A stretch of DNA of 16,763 nucleotides from Sulfuritalea sp. (lineage in GTDB: Bacteria; Pseudomonadota; Gammaproteobacteria; Burkholderiales; Rhodocyclaceae). The DNA lies in the NCBI GenBank assembly GCA_016716965.1, contig JADJUP010000006.1, positions 1 to 16,763 on the forward strand, read 5' to 3'. Below, piece after piece: positions 15,122-16,763 of this stretch. The first letter of the stretch is position 1. Every line of letters starts with the position of its first letter. The position numbers were made by a program, and so were the translations under genes. The notes beneath the pieces were generated by a model that saw nothing but the letters and a program-made list of their open reading frames with translations, was not told the origin of the DNA and searched no databases.

Positions 15122-16763
<1,642 letters not shown>

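Overview
The window looks like a high-GC betaproteobacterial chromosome fragment, most likely from the Rhodocyclales or a relative. This is inferred from the GC-rich third codon positions, the gene content (urease, cyanase, periplasmic cytochrome c and cupredoxin, HDOD and CheB/CheR/PAS signalling proteins) and general protein flavour. No rRNA or other definitive marker is present.

Layout. (1) 1-428: cyanase cynS (+), cut by the window start, followed by a strong hairpin and a DsrE-family gene (494-855, +). (2) 858-2433: an apparently exported TrmO/TsaA-fold protein (-), diverging from a small secreted c-type cytochrome (+), which converges on a secreted cupredoxin (-). (3) 2570-4293: an SRPBCC/AHSA1-like protein and an HDOD signalling protein, both (-). 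(4) 4294-5419: a gene-poor stretch with a hydrophobic fragment and one doubtful small ORF. (5) 5420-7457: an exported Vgb-like beta-propeller (-) with a recognisable promoter, a doubtful cysteine-rich small ORF (-), and a 2-hydroxychromene-2-carboxylate isomerase-family protein (+). (6) 7533-13178: a two-gene signalling operon (+), a CheB-CheR-PAS fusion of 1003 aa followed 5 bp later by a hybrid histidine kinase of 848 aa. It is preceded by an FNR-type box placed where a class II activator would sit. (7) 13214-16763: urease genes on the minus strand in transcription order ureC (5' end outside the window), ureE, ureF, ureG. They are tightly coupled except for a 101-bp gap between ureE and ureF filled with three tandem hairpins.

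Working together. Cyanase releases ammonium from cyanate and urease releases it from urea, so both ends of the window supply nitrogen. The cytochrome c/cupredoxin pair suggests periplasmic electron transfer. The large signalling pair carries several PAS sensors and its promoter hints at oxygen control, but no classical chemotaxis genes are beside it.

Quality warning. Nearly every gene in 1-4300, and ureG, ureF and ureC, needs one to several single-base frame corrections to give the family protein. From 5.4 to 13.2 kb the reading frames are clean. Corrected proteins keep their catalytic motifs, so sequencing or assembly indels are more likely than true gene decay. Coordinates of frameshifted genes are outer limits of the corrected gene.
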